Below are positions 48,643 to 57,289 of a stretch of DNA of 64,000 nt, piece by piece. The stretch spans positions 5,957,001 through 6,021,000 of the forward strand of contig NZ_JAKRKC020000001.1 in NCBI RefSeq assembly GCF_022664455.2. Direction: 5' to 3'. The stretch is from Actinomadura luzonensis (lineage in GTDB: Bacteria > Actinomycetota > Actinomycetes > Streptosporangiales > Streptosporangiaceae). Both the position numbers and the translations under genes were made by a program. Every line of letters starts with the position of its first letter. The stretch's first letter is position 1. The notes beneath the pieces are model-generated. The model was not told the origin of the DNA and did no database searches. It saw nothing but the letters and a program-made list of their open reading frames with translations.

Positions 48643-49788
48643 GTGCGCCGCGAGCATGGCACTCCCAGGCCCGGCTGGGAGAAGACGATCGAGGGGCAGG
48701 GCCTGGCCTACCACCGCGCCGCCCACCCCGCGGGCCTGTCCAGGCCCTACTGGGACGAGTCGGTGCACTACGTCTTCTCGATGGAGGAGGTCGAGGCGCT
48801 GGAGCAGCAGGTCGAGGAGCTGCACGGCATGTGCCTCAACGCCGTCGAGCACGTGGTGACGACCGGCCGCTTCGCCGACTTCGCCGTCCCCGAGTGGGCG
48901 TGGGAGGAGGTCGCGCGCTCGTGGGAGCGGCGCGACCCCCACCTGTACGGCCGCTTCGACCTGCGCTACGACGGCACCGGCCCGGCCAGGCTGCTGGAGT
49001 ACAACGCCGACACCCCGACCTCGCTGGTGGAGTCGTCCGTGGTGCAGTGGTACTGGCTGCAGGACGTCCACCCCGGCGACGACCAGTGGAACTCCCTGCA
49101 CGAGCGGCTGCTCGACCGCTGGCGCGAGCTGCGGCTGCCGTCCGGCCCGGTGCACTTCGCCTTCACCAACGCCGACGAGACCGGCGAGGAGGCCATGACG
49201 GTCGCCTACCTCCAGGAGGTCGCCGAGCAGGCGGGCCGGCCCACCGTCTCGGTGGCCATGGAGGACATCGGCTGGGACGAGCTCAACCACCGCTTCGTCG
49301 ACGCCCGCGACGGCGTGATCCGCTCGGCGTTCAAGCTCTACCCGTGGGAGTGGATGCTCTCCGACGACTTCGGCCGGCACGCCGTGCGCCACGCCACCTG
49401 GATCGAGCCACTGTGGAAGGCGCTGCTGTCCAACAAGGCGCTGCTGGCCGTGCTGTGGGAGCTCTACCCGGGGCACCCCTCGCTGCTGCCGGCCTACCTC
49501 GACGGGCCCCGCGAGCTGACCTCGTACATCACCAAGCCGCTGCTCGGCCGGGAGGGCGCCGCGATGCGGGTCGTCACCCCTGAGGGCACCCTGGAGACGC
49601 CCGGCCACTACGGCCGCGAGGGCTACGTCCACCAGGGCTTCGAGGCGCTGCCGGAGTTCGGCGGGCAGCGGCCGGTGCTCGGCGCGTGGGTGGTCGCCGA
49701 CGAGGCCGCCGGCCTCGGCATCAGGGAGAGCACCGGGCTGATCACCGACGACACCTCCTCCTTCGTCCCGCACCGCATCGCCGACTGA
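48643..49788 (+). CDS. glutathionylspermidine synthase-like ATP-grasp ligase (YjfC/YgiC family)
   Basis: 381 aa. GTG 48643, 3 bp after the previous stop with GGGAG upstream. Starts GWEKTIEGQGLAYHRAAHPA; ATP-grasp/GSP_synth motifs RLLEYNADTPTSLVESSVVQ, FVDARDGVIRSAFKLYPWEW and ELTSYITKPLLGREGAAMRV are present. Family members form an amide bond using ATP; YgiC and YjfC lack proven glutathionylspermidine synthesis, and actinomycetes use mycothiol, so the substrate here is open. Confidence 0.9.
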   Translation: MRREHGTPRPGWEKTIEGQGLAYHRAAHPAGLSRPYWDESVHYVFSMEEVEALEQQVEELHGMCLNAVEHVVTTGRFADFAVPEWAWEEVARSWERRDPHLYGRFDLRYDGTGPARLLEYNADTPTSLVESSVVQWYWLQDVHPGDDQWNSLHERLLDRWRELRLPSGPVHFAFTNADETGEEAMTVAYLQEVAEQAGRPTVSVAMEDIGWDELNHRFVDARDGVIRSAFKLYPWEWMLSDDFGRHAVRHATWIEPLWKALLSNKALLAVLWELYPGHPSLLPAYLDGPRELTSYITKPLLGREGAAMRVVTPEGTLETPGHYGREGYVHQGFEALPEFGGQRPVLGAWVVADEAAGLGIRESTGLITDDTSSFVPHRIAD

Positions 49789-49818
49789 CATCCCCCGCAC
49801 CTGAACCAAGGAACAGAC

Positions 49819-50250
49819 GTGACCCTTCTGGAAACCCTCGCCCGCGGCGCGGGCGCCATCGCCTCCTACGCCGCCGTCGGCGTGATCCTCATGATCGTGG
49901 GCTTCTACGTGATCGACTGGGCCACGCCCGGCAAGCTCAGCCACATCATCCGCAGCGAGCGCAACCCCAACGCCACCCTGCTGGCCACCTCCGCCCTGGC
50001 CGCGGTCGGCCTGATCGTGGCGGCCTCCATCTGGGCCTCCGGCGGGCGGCTGGCCGAGGGCCTGGCGGGCACGGCGGTGTTCGGCCTGGTCGGCATCGTG
50101 GTGCAGACCGTGGCGATGCTGGTCTTCGACCGGATCGTCGGCATCTCGGTACGCGACCTGGTCAAGGAGCCCGACCTGCAGCCCGGCGCGCGCCTGCTGG
50201 CGGTGACCCACGTGGCGATCGGCCTGATCACCGCGGTCGCCGTGATCTAG
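49819..50250 (+). CDS. DUF350 membrane protein (YjfL-like)
   Basis: 143 aa. GTG 49819 has AAGGA 8 nt upstream. Four membrane helices: ASYAAVGVILMIVGFYVIDW, ATSALAAVGLIVAASIWASG, GTAVFGLVGIVVQTVAMLVF and THVAIGLITAVAVI. DUF350 proteins accompany YjfC-type ligases and YjfM in many bacteria, and the three genes here form the same operon. Probably a membrane partner of the ligase system. Confidence 0.87.
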   Translation: MTLLETLARGAGAIASYAAVGVILMIVGFYVIDWATPGKLSHIIRSERNPNATLLATSALAAVGLIVAASIWASGGRLAEGLAGTAVFGLVGIVVQTVAMLVFDRIVGISVRDLVKEPDLQPGARLLAVTHVAIGLITAVAVI

Positions 50251-50314
50251 CGCCGGCGCGGCGGACGCCGACCGGCGTCGCGGTCACCGGGAGCCACCTG
50301 GCACTCTAGAGGGC

Positions 50315-51487
50315 GTGACAGACCGGACCCGGGAGGACACCACGCGCAGGCTGGAGCGGGCCATGGGCTCGCTCGGCACCGCGGCGATGGCCCGCATGGA
50401 CGAGCAGCTCCCCTGGTTCCGCGCGCTCAGCGCCGAGGACCGCTCCTGGGTGGGGCTCGTGGCGCAGGCGGGCATCGCGGCGTTCGTCGAGTGGTTCTCG
50501 ACCGCCGGGGAGGACCGGCCGACGCCCAGCATCGAGTTCTTCGGCACCGCGCCGCGCGAGCTGAAACGCTCGATCTCGCTGCAGCAGACCGTCGACATCG
50601 TGCGCGTCGTGGTCGAGGTCGTCGAGGCGCAGACCGACGAGCTGGCCGCCCCCGGCGGCGAGGACCAGCTCCAGCAGGCCATGCTCCGCTACACCCGCGA
50701 CGTCGCCTTCGCCGCCGCGCACGTCTACGCCCGCGAGGCCGAGGCCAGGGGCTCCTGGGACGCCCGGCTGGAGGCGCTCATCGTGGACGCCCTGGTCCGC
50801 GGCGAGGTGGACGACGGCCTCCACTCCTGGGCGGCGGCGCTCGGCTGGACCTCCTCCCCCGTGGTCGTCATCGCGGGGCACGCGCCCGAGGGCGACCCGC
50901 GGGCGGTCATCGACGGGCTGCGCGAGCGGGGCCGCCGCATCGGCATGGACCTGCTGGCCGGCGTCCAGGCCGACCGGCTCATCGTGATCGTCGGCGGCGC
51001 GGAGAGCGTCAACGACGCGGCCAGGCAGGTGGTGGCCCGCTTCGGCATGGGCCCCATCGTGGTCGGCCCCGAGGTGCCCGACCTGCACGCCGCTCCCCGC
51101 TCGGCGCGGGCCGCGCTCGCCGGGCTGAAGGCCAGCGCGGGCTGGCCGGACGCGCCCCGGCCGGTGCACGCCGAGGACCTGCTGGCCGAGCGGGCGCTCG
51201 ACGGCGACGAGGACGCCAGGGAGCAGCTCATCGAGAACGTCTACCTGCCGCTGGCCGGCACGCCGCTGCTCGACACGCTGGCCACGTACCTGGAGCAGGG
51301 CACCTCGCTGGAGGCGACCGCGCGGCTGCTGTTCGTGCACCCGAACACGGTCCGCTACCGGCTGAAGAAGATCACCGAGCTGACCGGCTACCAGCCCACG
51401 GAGGGCCGTTCCGCCTTCACGCTCCAGGTCGGCCTCATCCTCGGCCGCCTCGCCGAGACAGCCGTAACGTGGCGGGCCCTAACGTAA
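50315..51487 (+). CDS. fasR: PucR/CdaR-type regulator of fatty acid synthesis (FasR-like)
   Basis: 390 aa, GTG 50315. The N-terminal two thirds are helical then mixed alpha/beta; the C-terminal PucR helix-turn-helix is clear (TLATYLEQGTSLEATARLLF, then VHPNTVRYRLKKITELTGYQ). It lies immediately upstream of fabD on the same strand, the position of FasR, which activates the fabDHPF operon in Streptomyces. It probably senses acyl-CoA or acyl-ACP. Confidence 0.87.
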   Translation: MTDRTREDTTRRLERAMGSLGTAAMARMDEQLPWFRALSAEDRSWVGLVAQAGIAAFVEWFSTAGEDRPTPSIEFFGTAPRELKRSISLQQTVDIVRVVVEVVEAQTDELAAPGGEDQLQQAMLRYTRDVAFAAAHVYAREAEARGSWDARLEALIVDALVRGEVDDGLHSWAAALGWTSSPVVVIAGHAPEGDPRAVIDGLRERGRRIGMDLLAGVQADRLIVIVGGAESVNDAARQVVARFGMGPIVVGPEVPDLHAAPRSARAALAGLKASAGWPDAPRPVHAEDLLAERALDGDEDAREQLIENVYLPLAGTPLLDTLATYLEQGTSLEATARLLFVHPNTVRYRLKKITELTGYQPTEGRSAFTLQVGLILGRLAETAVTWRALT

Positions 51488-51489
51488 TC

Positions 51490-51529
51490 AGGCCGAAATC
51501 CCCACTGTGGGTTTCCTACAAATCGGCCT
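51490..51529. promoter_or_regulatory. nested inverted repeats upstream of fabD, probable FasR operator
   Basis: AGGCCGA (51490-51496) and TCGGCCT (51523-51529) form outer 7-bp arms. Inside, CCCAC-T-GTGGG (51501-51511) with GAAA/TTTC flanks forms a second palindrome. They lie 62-101 bp upstream of the fabD start. Confidence 0.5.
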
Positions 51530-51590
51530 GGACAAAGTTCGTATGGATCTCCATCCGCGTGTCGAAGTTCTACAGGGCAAGGTGGAATGC

Positions 51591-52502
51591 GTGCTTGTAC
51601 TCGTCGCTCCGGGCCAAGGCGCCCAAACCCCAGGCTTCCTCACCCCCTGGCTCGAGCTGCCCGGCCTCGCCGACCGGCTCGGCGCCTGGTCGGAGGTGGC
51701 CGGGATCGACCTGATCGCCTACGGCACGACCGCCGGCGCCGACGAGATCCGTGACACCGCGGTGGCCCAGCCCCTGCTGGTGGCCGCCGCGCTGGCCTCG
51801 GCCGAGGCGCTGGGCGCCGCGCCCGACGTGCTGACCGGGAACGTGCTGGCCGGGCACAGCGTGGGCGAGTTCGCCGCGGCCGCGCTGGCCGGGGTGCTCA
51901 CCGCCGAGCAGGCGCTCGCCCTGGTCCGCGAGCGGGCCCAGGCGATGGCCAAGGCCGCCGCGGTGACCGAGACCGGCATGACGGCGGTGCTCGGCGGCGC
52001 CGAGGACGACGTGCTGGCCGCCATCGACAAGCACGGGCTCACCCCGGCCAACATCAACGGCGCCGGCCAGATCGTCGCCGGCGGCACGCTGGAGCAGCTC
52101 GCGGCCTTCGCCGCGGATCCGCCGGCGCGCGCCCGGCTGCGTCCCCTGTCCGTGGCGGGCGCGTTCCACACCCGCCACATGGCCCCGGCGGTCGAGAGCC
52201 TGCGCGCCGCCGCCGCGGCCGTCGTGCCCGCCGACCCGCGGGTCACGCTGCTGTCCAACGCCGACGGCCAGGCGGTCGCCGGCGGCGCCGCGTTCGTCGA
52301 GCGCCTGGTCAGCCAGGTGAGCAGCCCCGTCCGGTGGGACGCCTGCATGGAGACGATGGCCGGGCTCGGCGTCACCCGGATGATCGAGCTGCTGCCCGGC
52401 GGCACGCTGACCGGCCTCGCCAAGCGCGCCCTGCGCGGCGTCGAGACCGTGGCACTGAAGACCCCCGACGACCTCGACGCGGCCAGGGAGCTGATCAAGT
52501 GA
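51591..52502 (+). CDS. fabD: malonyl-CoA:ACP transacylase
   Basis: 303 aa. GTG 51591 has AAGGTGGA upstream. Starts LVLVAPGQGAQTPGFL; nucleophile elbow LAGHSVGEFAAAALAG, Arg in LVRERAQAM, and His in VAGAFHTRHM form the FabD active site. It loads malonate onto ACP in FAS II. It overlaps fabH by GTGA. Confidence 0.96.
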   Translation: MLVLVAPGQGAQTPGFLTPWLELPGLADRLGAWSEVAGIDLIAYGTTAGADEIRDTAVAQPLLVAAALASAEALGAAPDVLTGNVLAGHSVGEFAAAALAGVLTAEQALALVRERAQAMAKAAAVTETGMTAVLGGAEDDVLAAIDKHGLTPANINGAGQIVAGGTLEQLAAFAADPPARARLRPLSVAGAFHTRHMAPAVESLRAAAAAVVPADPRVTLLSNADGQAVAGGAAFVERLVSQVSSPVRWDACMETMAGLGVTRMIELLPGGTLTGLAKRALRGVETVALKTPDDLDAARELIK

Positions 52503-53455
52503 GGATCCCCGACATCGCCCCCGGCGCCCGGGTGCTGGCATTCGGCCACTACCAGCCGGCCAACGTCGTCACCAACGACGACCTGGCCAGGACCATGGAC
52601 ACCAACGACGAGTGGATCCAGTCGCGCGTCGGCATCAAGGAGCGCAGGGTCGCCGCCGCGGGCGAGTCGGTCGAGGACATGGCGACCATCGCGGGCGGCA
52701 AGGCGCTGGCCGCGAGCGGGCTCGGGCCCGACGACGTCGACCTGGTGATCGTCGCCACCTGCACGCTGGAGACGCAGATCCCCAACGCCTCCGCCGTCGT
52801 GGCCCACCGGCTCGGCATCACCGCGCCGGGCGCGTTCGACGTCAACGCCGCCTGCGCGGGCTTCTGCTACGCCCTCGCCACCGCCAGCGCCGCCGTGCGC
52901 GGCGGGTCGGCCAGGAACGTGCTGGTCATCGGCAGCGAGAAGCTGTCGCAGTGGGTCGACTGGACCGACCGCTCCACCGCCGTGATCTTCGCGGACGGCG
53001 CGGGCGCCGCGGTCGTCGGCCCCGCCGAGACGCCCGGCATCGGCCCCGTCGTGTGGGGCAGCTCGGGCGACAAGGCCGAGGCCATCTCCATCCAGGATCG
53101 CACCACGTTCCTGCACCAGGAGGGGCAGACCGTCTTCCGCTGGGCGACCACCGCGCTGCACCCGGTGGCCCTGGAGGCCTGCCGGCGGGCCGGCGTCGAG
53201 CCGTCGGAGCTGTCGGCCTTCGTCCCCCACCAGGCCAACCTGCGCATCGTCGAGGCCATCGCCCGTAAGCTGGGCGCCGACAAGGCCGTGGTGGCGCGCG
53301 ACATCGTCCACGCGGGCAACACCTCCGCCGCCTCCATCCCGCTCGCGCTGTCGCGCATGCTGGAGCGGGGCGAGGTGCGCTCCGGCGGCCTCGCCCTCGT
53401 GCTGGGCTTCGGCGCGGGGCTCACGTACGCGGGCCAAGTGATCGAGATTCCGTAG
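52499..53455 (+). CDS. fabH: beta-ketoacyl-ACP synthase III
   Basis: 318 aa, GTG 52499 overlapping the fabD stop. Cys in DVNAACAGFCYALATA, His in FVPHQANLRIVEAI and Asn in IVHAGNTSAASIPLAL form the catalytic triad. N-terminal RVLAFGHYQPANVVTNDDLA. It condenses acyl-CoA starters with malonyl-ACP; in actinomycetes the starters are mostly branched-chain. Confidence 0.96.
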   Translation: MRIPDIAPGARVLAFGHYQPANVVTNDDLARTMDTNDEWIQSRVGIKERRVAAAGESVEDMATIAGGKALAASGLGPDDVDLVIVATCTLETQIPNASAVVAHRLGITAPGAFDVNAACAGFCYALATASAAVRGGSARNVLVIGSEKLSQWVDWTDRSTAVIFADGAGAAVVGPAETPGIGPVVWGSSGDKAEAISIQDRTTFLHQEGQTVFRWATTALHPVALEACRRAGVEPSELSAFVPHQANLRIVEAIARKLGADKAVVARDIVHAGNTSAASIPLALSRMLERGEVRSGGLALVLGFGAGLTYAGQVIEIP

Positions 53456-53537
53456 GATCACCACCCGCGGCACCCACAAGGCTTGTGCGGCCCACGGCCG
53501 CACGGATCCCAGGAAAACCCTAAGGAGAGACAACGAC

Positions 53538-53777
53538 ATGGCTGCCAACGAGCAGGACATCCTCGCCGGCCTCGGCAAGATCATCAACGAGATCACCGGC
53601 ATTCCGGCCTCCGAGGTGACCCCCGAGAAGAGCTTCGTGGACGACCTCGACATCGACTCCCTGTCCATGGTCGAGATCGCCGTGGCCGCCCAGGACGAGT
53701 TCGGCGTCGAGATCCCCGACGACCAGCTGAAGAACCTGAAGACGGTCAAGGACGTCCTCACCTACATCCAGGGCTGA
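53538..53777 (+). CDS. acpP: acyl carrier protein
   Basis: 79 aa. TAAGGAGAG lies 8 nt before ATG 53538. Phosphopantetheine attachment site DDLDIDSLSMVEIAVAAQDE and conserved EFGVEIPDDQLKNLKTVKDV. Carries acyl intermediates in FAS II. Acidic and of normal length; 82 bp separate it from fabH, leaving room for an extra promoter. Confidence 0.97.
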   Translation: MAANEQDILAGLGKIINEITGIPASEVTPEKSFVDDLDIDSLSMVEIAVAAQDEFGVEIPDDQLKNLKTVKDVLTYIQG

Positions 53778-53818
53778 AGAACCCGCCGGCCGAATCTGAT
53801 CAGCAAGGAGCGCGAAAC

Positions 53819-55051
53819 GTGAGTGCGAACCGGGTACGTGTCGTCGTCACCGGGCTTGGCGCGACGACGCCCGTCGGTGGAGACGTCACCTCGACCTGGG
53901 CGGCGCTCCTCGCCGGTCAGTCGGGTGTCGAGACCCTCACCACGGACTGGATCGACACCGTCCCCGTGAAGTTCGCGGGGACGGCCGCGGTCGATCCGGC
54001 CGAGGTGCTGCCCCGTCCCGAGGCCCGCAGGCTCGACCGCAGCGAGCAGTTCGCGATGGTGGCCGCCAGGGAGGCCTGGCAGGACGCCGGCGCCCCCGAG
54101 GTGGCGCCAGAACGGCTCGGCGTGGTCGTCTCCAGCGGCATCGGCGGCATCACCACCACCCTCAACGCCTACGACACCTACCGTGAGCGGGGCTGGAACC
54201 GCCTGTCGCCGTTCACCGTGCCCATGCTCATGCCCAACGGCCCGGCCGCCTGGATCGGCCTCGACCTGGGCGCGCAGGCCGGCGTGCACGCCACGGTCTC
54301 GGCGTGCGCCTCCGGCGCCGAGGCGATCGGCAGCGCCATGGACATGATCAGGGCCGGCCGCGCCGACATCGTCGTGGCGGGCGGCACCGAGGCCGCGATC
54401 CACGGCCTCAACATCGCGGCCTTCGCCGCCGCGCGGGCCATGTCCACCCGCAACGACGACCCGGCCGGCGCCTCCCGCCCGTGGGACCGCGACCGTGACG
54501 GGTTCGTGCTCGGCGAGGGCGCCGGCATCATCGTGCTGGAGTCCGAGGAGCACGCCAAGGCGCGCGGCGCGCGCATCTACGCCTACTGCGCCGGGGTCGG
54601 CTACTCCGCCGACGCCCACCACATCACCCAGCCCGAGCCCGAGGGCCGCGGCATCATCATGGCGATGACCCAGGCGCTCAACGACGCCGGCGTGACCGGG
54701 CAGGACGTCCGGCACGTCAACGCGCACGCCACCTCGACCCCGGCCGGCGACGTCGGCGAGGTGCAGGCCATCGCCAAGGCCATCGGCACCCACCCGCTGG
54801 TGACCTCCACCAAGTCGATGACCGGGCACCTGCTCGGCGGCGCGGGCGGCATCGAGTCCGTCTTCACGATCAAGGCGCTGCAGGAGCGGGTCGTGCCGGC
54901 CACCATCAACCTGGACAACCCCGAGGACGGCATCGAGGTGGACCTCGTCCACGGCGAGAACCGCAAGCTGCCGGAGGGTGACATCGCCGCGGTCAACAAC
55001 TCGTTCGGCTTCGGCGGCCACAACGTGTCCGTCGTGTTCAAGGGGGCCTAG
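53819..55051 (+). CDS. fabF: beta-ketoacyl-ACP synthase II
   Basis: 410 aa. AAGGAGCGCGAAAC precedes GTG 53819. N-terminal VRVVVTGLGATTPVGGDVTS; catalytic Cys in VSACASGAEAIGSAMDMIR, His in VNAHATSTPAGD and TGHLLGGAGGIESV; C-terminal NNSFGFGGHNVSVVFK. Elongating condensing enzyme of FAS II. Its stop abuts the accD start. Confidence 0.96.
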   Translation: MSANRVRVVVTGLGATTPVGGDVTSTWAALLAGQSGVETLTTDWIDTVPVKFAGTAAVDPAEVLPRPEARRLDRSEQFAMVAAREAWQDAGAPEVAPERLGVVVSSGIGGITTTLNAYDTYRERGWNRLSPFTVPMLMPNGPAAWIGLDLGAQAGVHATVSACASGAEAIGSAMDMIRAGRADIVVAGGTEAAIHGLNIAAFAAARAMSTRNDDPAGASRPWDRDRDGFVLGEGAGIIVLESEEHAKARGARIYAYCAGVGYSADAHHITQPEPEGRGIIMAMTQALNDAGVTGQDVRHVNAHATSTPAGDVGEVQAIAKAIGTHPLVTSTKSMTGHLLGGAGGIESVFTIKALQERVVPATINLDNPEDGIEVDLVHGENRKLPEGDIAAVNNSFGFGGHNVSVVFKGA

Positions 55052-56476
55052 ATGACCGTGCTCGACAACGGGGTCGCCACGCGCGGCCCCGACGAGGAGC
55101 CCGCCGATCCCCGCGACCCGCTCGTCCGCCTGACCGCCCTGCTCGACGCGGGCTCGCTGCGGCCCATCACGCCCGACGACGGCAGCGGCGTGCTGGCCGC
55201 CATGGGCCGGGTCGAGGGCGTGCCCGTCGTCGCCTTCTGCAGCGACGCCCGCTTCCAGGGCGGCGCGATGGGCGCCGAGGGCTGCGAGCACATCGTGCAC
55301 GCCTACGACGTGGCCGTCCGCGAGCGGGTGCCGGTCATCGGCGTCTGGCACTCCGGAGGCGCGCGGCTCGCCGAGGGCGTCGAGTCGCTGCACGCGGTCG
55401 GCACGGTGTTCGCCGCCATGACCAAGGCGTCCGGCGTCGTGCCGCAGATCTCCGTGGTCGTCGGCCCGGCGGCCGGCGGCGCGGCCTACGGGCCCGCGCT
55501 CACCGACCTGGTGATCATGTGCGACACCGGGCGCATCTTCGTCACCGGCCCCGACGTCGTCCGCAGCGTCACCGGCGAGGACGTCGACGCCGCCGCCCTG
55601 GGCGGCCCCGAGCCGCACGGCCGGCGCAGCGGCGTCGTACACGTCGTCGCCGCGGACGAGACCGACGCCTACGTCAGGGCGCGGCAGCTCGCCACGCTCC
55701 TCGGCCACCAGGGACGGGTGCGCGCGGGAGAGGTCGACGAGGTCGACTTCTCCACGCTGCTGCCGGAGTCCGCGCGGCGGGCGTACGACGTCAAGCCGCT
55801 CGTCAACGGCCTGCTCGATGAGCCCGGCATCGAGCTGCACCCCAAGTGGGCGCCGAACGTCGTCACGTCGCTGGGCCGCCTCGGGGGCCGGACGGTCGGA
55901 GTGATCGCCAACAACCCGCTGCGGCTCGGCGGATGCCTCGACGCCACGTCCGCCGAGAAAGCCGCCCGCTTCGTACGTATGTGTGACGCCTTCGGCGTGC
56001 CATTGGTTGTCCTGGTGGACGTGCCCGGTTATCTGCCGGGCGTCGGGCAGGAGCACGACGGCGTGGTGCGGCGGGGAGCCAAGCTGCTGCACGCCTTCGC
56101 CGAGGCGTCGGTGCCGCGCGTCACGCTGGTGACGCGGAAGGCGTACGGCGGGGCGTACATCGCGATGAACTCGCGCGCCCTGGGCGCCACCAGGGTCTTC
56201 GCCTGGCCGACCACCGAGGTCGCGGTCATGGGGCCGGTGGCGGCGGTGCGCGTGCTCAAGCGGCGCCAGCTGGCGGCGGCGCCCGAGGAGGAGCGCGCCG
56301 AGCTGGAGCAGCGGCTCGCCGAGGAGCACCGCAAGGAGGCCGGCGGGCTGGAGCGGGCGCAGCGGCTCGGGGTCATCGACGAGGTGATCAAGCCCGAGGA
56401 GACGCGCGGCGCCATCGCCCGCGTCCTGGCCCAGGCCACCCCGGCCAGGGGCGCGCACGGCAACATCCCGCTGTAG
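55052..56476 (+). CDS. accD: acyl-CoA carboxylase carboxyltransferase subunit
   Basis: 474 aa, ATG directly after the fabF stop (TAGATG), so coupled. Both halves of the biotin-dependent carboxyltransferase are present: N-half AMGAEGCEHIVHAYDVAVRE with VWHSGGARLAEGVESL and VGPAAGGAAYGPAL; C-half VIANNPLRLGGCLDATSAEK, VDVPGYLPGVGQEHDGVVR, RKAYGGAYIAMNSRALGATR. It is of the PccB/AccD type and probably makes malonyl-CoA with an AccA subunit encoded elsewhere. Confidence 0.93.
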   Translation: MTVLDNGVATRGPDEEPADPRDPLVRLTALLDAGSLRPITPDDGSGVLAAMGRVEGVPVVAFCSDARFQGGAMGAEGCEHIVHAYDVAVRERVPVIGVWHSGGARLAEGVESLHAVGTVFAAMTKASGVVPQISVVVGPAAGGAAYGPALTDLVIMCDTGRIFVTGPDVVRSVTGEDVDAAALGGPEPHGRRSGVVHVVAADETDAYVRARQLATLLGHQGRVRAGEVDEVDFSTLLPESARRAYDVKPLVNGLLDEPGIELHPKWAPNVVTSLGRLGGRTVGVIANNPLRLGGCLDATSAEKAARFVRMCDAFGVPLVVLVDVPGYLPGVGQEHDGVVRRGAKLLHAFAEASVPRVTLVTRKAYGGAYIAMNSRALGATRVFAWPTTEVAVMGPVAAVRVLKRRQLAAAPEEERAELEQRLAEEHRKEAGGLERAQRLGVIDEVIKPEETRGAIARVLAQATPARGAHGNIPL

Positions 56477-56487
56477 ATCGTCTTCGC

Positions 56488-56522
56488 CGAAGGCCCGCAC
56501 CGGTCACCGGTGCGGGCCTTCG
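56488..56522 (+). terminator. terminator of the fab operon
   Basis: A near-perfect palindrome: CGAAGGCCCGCACCGGT (56488-56504) and its complement (56506-56522), 12 bp after the accD stop. Confidence 0.9.
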
Positions 56523-56544
56523 CGCTGCGGGAGGACCGTGCGCG

Positions 56545-56579
56545 GAAGGGCCCCGCACCGGAACCGGTGGGGGGCCTTC
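56545..56579 (-). terminator. second, related hairpin for the convergent gene
   Basis: GAAGGGCCCCGCACCGG (56545-56561), AA, then CCGGTGGGGGGCCTTC (56564-56579): an imperfect stem closely similar in sequence to the preceding terminator, suggesting duplication. It lies downstream of the minus-strand gene ending at 56654. Confidence 0.65.
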
Positions 56580-56607
56580 GTCGGCGGGAGGCGGGCGCGC
56601 GGGGCGC

Positions 56608-56662
56608 GGTCAGGCGGTGGTCAGGCGGTGGTCGGACGGCGGTCAAACGGCGGTCAGACGGC
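56608..56662. repeat. five 11-bp tandem repeats over the DUF3145 stop codon
   Basis: Units GGTCAGGCGGT, GGTCAGGCGGT, GGTCGGACGGC, GGTCAAACGGC and GGTCAGACGGC run without gaps. On the minus strand they read as repeats of GCCGTCTGACC, the sequence holding the gene's stop TGA (56656-56654), and give further stops in other frames downstream. Confidence 0.92.
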
Positions 56663-57148
56663 GGCGTGCAGCCAGCGGACGGGGGCGCCGTCGCCCGCGT
56701 AGCGGAACGGCTCCAGCTCCTCGTCCCACGGCCGGCCGAGCAGCTTGTCCAGCTCCTCCTCCAGCACGCACCGCCCCTGGGCGGCCAGCATCATGGCGGC
56801 GCGCAGCCGGTCCTCGGGGATCATGATGTCGCCGTTCACCCCGATGGTGGCCGTGAAGGCGCCGAGGGTGGGGGTGTAGGCGTGGCGGGAGCCGTCCACG
56901 CCGGGCGAGGCGTCCTCGGTGATCTCGAACCGGAGGCGCTGCCAGCCCATGAGGGAGGAGGCGATGGCGGCCGCGATGCCGGGCCGGCCCTCCCACTCGG
57001 CCTGCGCCCGCACGACGTTGGGCGCGGCGGGTTGCGGCGTCCACGTCAGATCTACGGGCACGCCAAGGACACCCGCGACCGCCCATTCGATATGAGGGCA
57101 CAGCGCGGGCTGAGCCGAGTGGACGTAAAGGACGCCACGAGCAGACAC
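56654..57148 (-). CDS. DUF3145 family protein
   Basis: 164 aa. GGGAGG lies 6 nt before GTG 57148. SARGVLYVHSAQPALCPHIE, then WAVAGVLGVPVDLTWTPQPA and LRFEITEDASPGVDGSRHAY, ending EELEPFRYAGDG: a conserved actinobacterial family next to fab genes in many genomes, function unknown. The 141-bp gap to the divergent protease gene holds the promoters. Confidence 0.9.
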   Translation of the reverse strand: MSARGVLYVHSAQPALCPHIEWAVAGVLGVPVDLTWTPQPAAPNVVRAQAEWEGRPGIAAAIASSLMGWQRLRFEITEDASPGVDGSRHAYTPTLGAFTATIGVNGDIMIPEDRLRAAMMLAAQGRCVLEEELDKLLGRPWDEELEPFRYAGDGAPVRWLHAAV

Positions 57149-57289
57149 CGGACCTCCCGTTCGGTACGAGGTGCGCCTTCCCCAACGGCCTCGCACATAG
57201 GGATGATCACAAGTGACTAGGGAGAGACTACCGTCGGTCGTTACCCGGCACCAGAGGGGGGCCATACCAAGTTGGTGCCGGAGTGTCGC

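Noticed and set aside
53762-56500. 912-aa minus-strand ORF across fabF and accD
   Set aside because: Antisense shadow of two well-defined genes.
56608-56662. CRISPR-like repeat array
   Set aside because: Units are 11 bp, directly adjacent without spacers, and overlap a stop codon; no cas genes are present.
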